Source of the DNA: an uncultured Lachnospiraceae bacterium
GTDB taxonomy: Bacteria; Bacillota; Clostridia; Lachnospirales; Lachnospiraceae
Length of the DNA stretch: 11,225 nt
Direction of reading: 5' to 3'
Assembly (NCBI GenBank): GCA_910579865.1
Contig: CAJTXA010000045.1
Location: forward strand, 1-11,225
In this document: piece by piece, positions 11,166-11,225 of the stretch
How the letters are laid out: the number at the start of each line of letters is the position of its first letter
How positions within the stretch are numbered: position 1 is the first letter of the stretch
The notes under the pieces: model-generated
The model's database searches: none
Told to the model about the DNA's origin: nothing
Seen by the model: the letters and a program-made list of their open reading frames with translations, nothing else
Translations under genes and position numbers: made by a program

Positions 11166-11225
11166 TCAAAAAAGCCTTGATTTACGGGCATACAAGCAGG
11201 ATTTCAAGCTGAATTTACTACCAAT
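11166..11225 (-). pseudogene. possible C-terminal tail of another transposase at the window edge
   Basis: The minus strand is open from the right edge to a TGA at 11166-11168, encoding 19 residues (IGSKFSLKSCLYARKSRLF), basic and compatible with a transposase tail but not identifiable. About 70 bases beyond lies GTTCGACAAAAAACAAG (from 11080), immediately after IS256 similarity ends, which could be the tip of a second IS nested in the first. Low confidence, because only one end is visible. Confidence 0.2.

Overview
The window is A+T-rich DNA with strong AGGAGG-type ribosome sites, consensus sigma-A promoters and several insertion-sequence remnants. This fits a low-G+C anaerobic Firmicute, probably Clostridia/Lachnospiraceae-like. 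A Rep_3-type initiator at the left, a serine recombinase and broken IS elements point to a plasmid, chromid or other accessory replicon rather than core chromosome. No tRNA, rRNA or CRISPR array was seen. Organism and replicon type are inference.

Layout. 1-1200: a fragment of a probable transposase tail, then the Rep_3 initiator gene behind an extended -10 promoter and a leader with two competing hairpins. 1195-1407: one terminal inverted repeat and the last 44 codons of an IS256-family transposase (minus strand). These abut a HEPN-like gene (1405-2046, minus) that has a perfect consensus promoter. 2047-2871: non-coding, holding a 236-bp element with 21-bp perfect inverted ends. 2872-3636: an exonuclease III/AP-endonuclease-like enzyme, convergent with an HD-domain phosphohydrolase (3738-4349, minus). 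4350-4863: non-coding, with a 193-bp element carrying 30-bp terminal inverted repeats and five copies of a TGTAAGT heptamer.

4864-8061 (minus) is the core of the window: a compact operon read in the order CYTH-domain enzyme, YfbR/OxsA-like HD phosphohydrolase, cobalamin-binding radical SAM enzyme. The HD plus B12-radical-SAM pair resembles OxsA/OxsB, the plasmid-borne pair that makes the nucleoside antibiotic oxetanocin A in Bacillus megaterium. The additional CYTH protein, a family of triphosphate-processing enzymes, suggests a variant nucleotide-modifying pathway. A plausible order is remodelling of a nucleotide sugar or base by the radical SAM enzyme, then phosphate removal by the HD and CYTH enzymes. 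The second HD enzyme and the ExoIII-like nuclease next door may be accessory, but nothing in the sequence proves this.

8062-11225: a divergent intergenic region with palindromes, a serine recombinase with a good promoter, a hairpin-rich non-coding stretch with a strong terminator and an IS605-like palindrome, and an overlapping pair of unknown ORFs. The second ORF of that pair ends in a membrane anchor and may be a frameshifted continuation of the first. The window closes with an IS256-family left end and transposase N-terminus, frameshifted and cut off, possibly by another IS.
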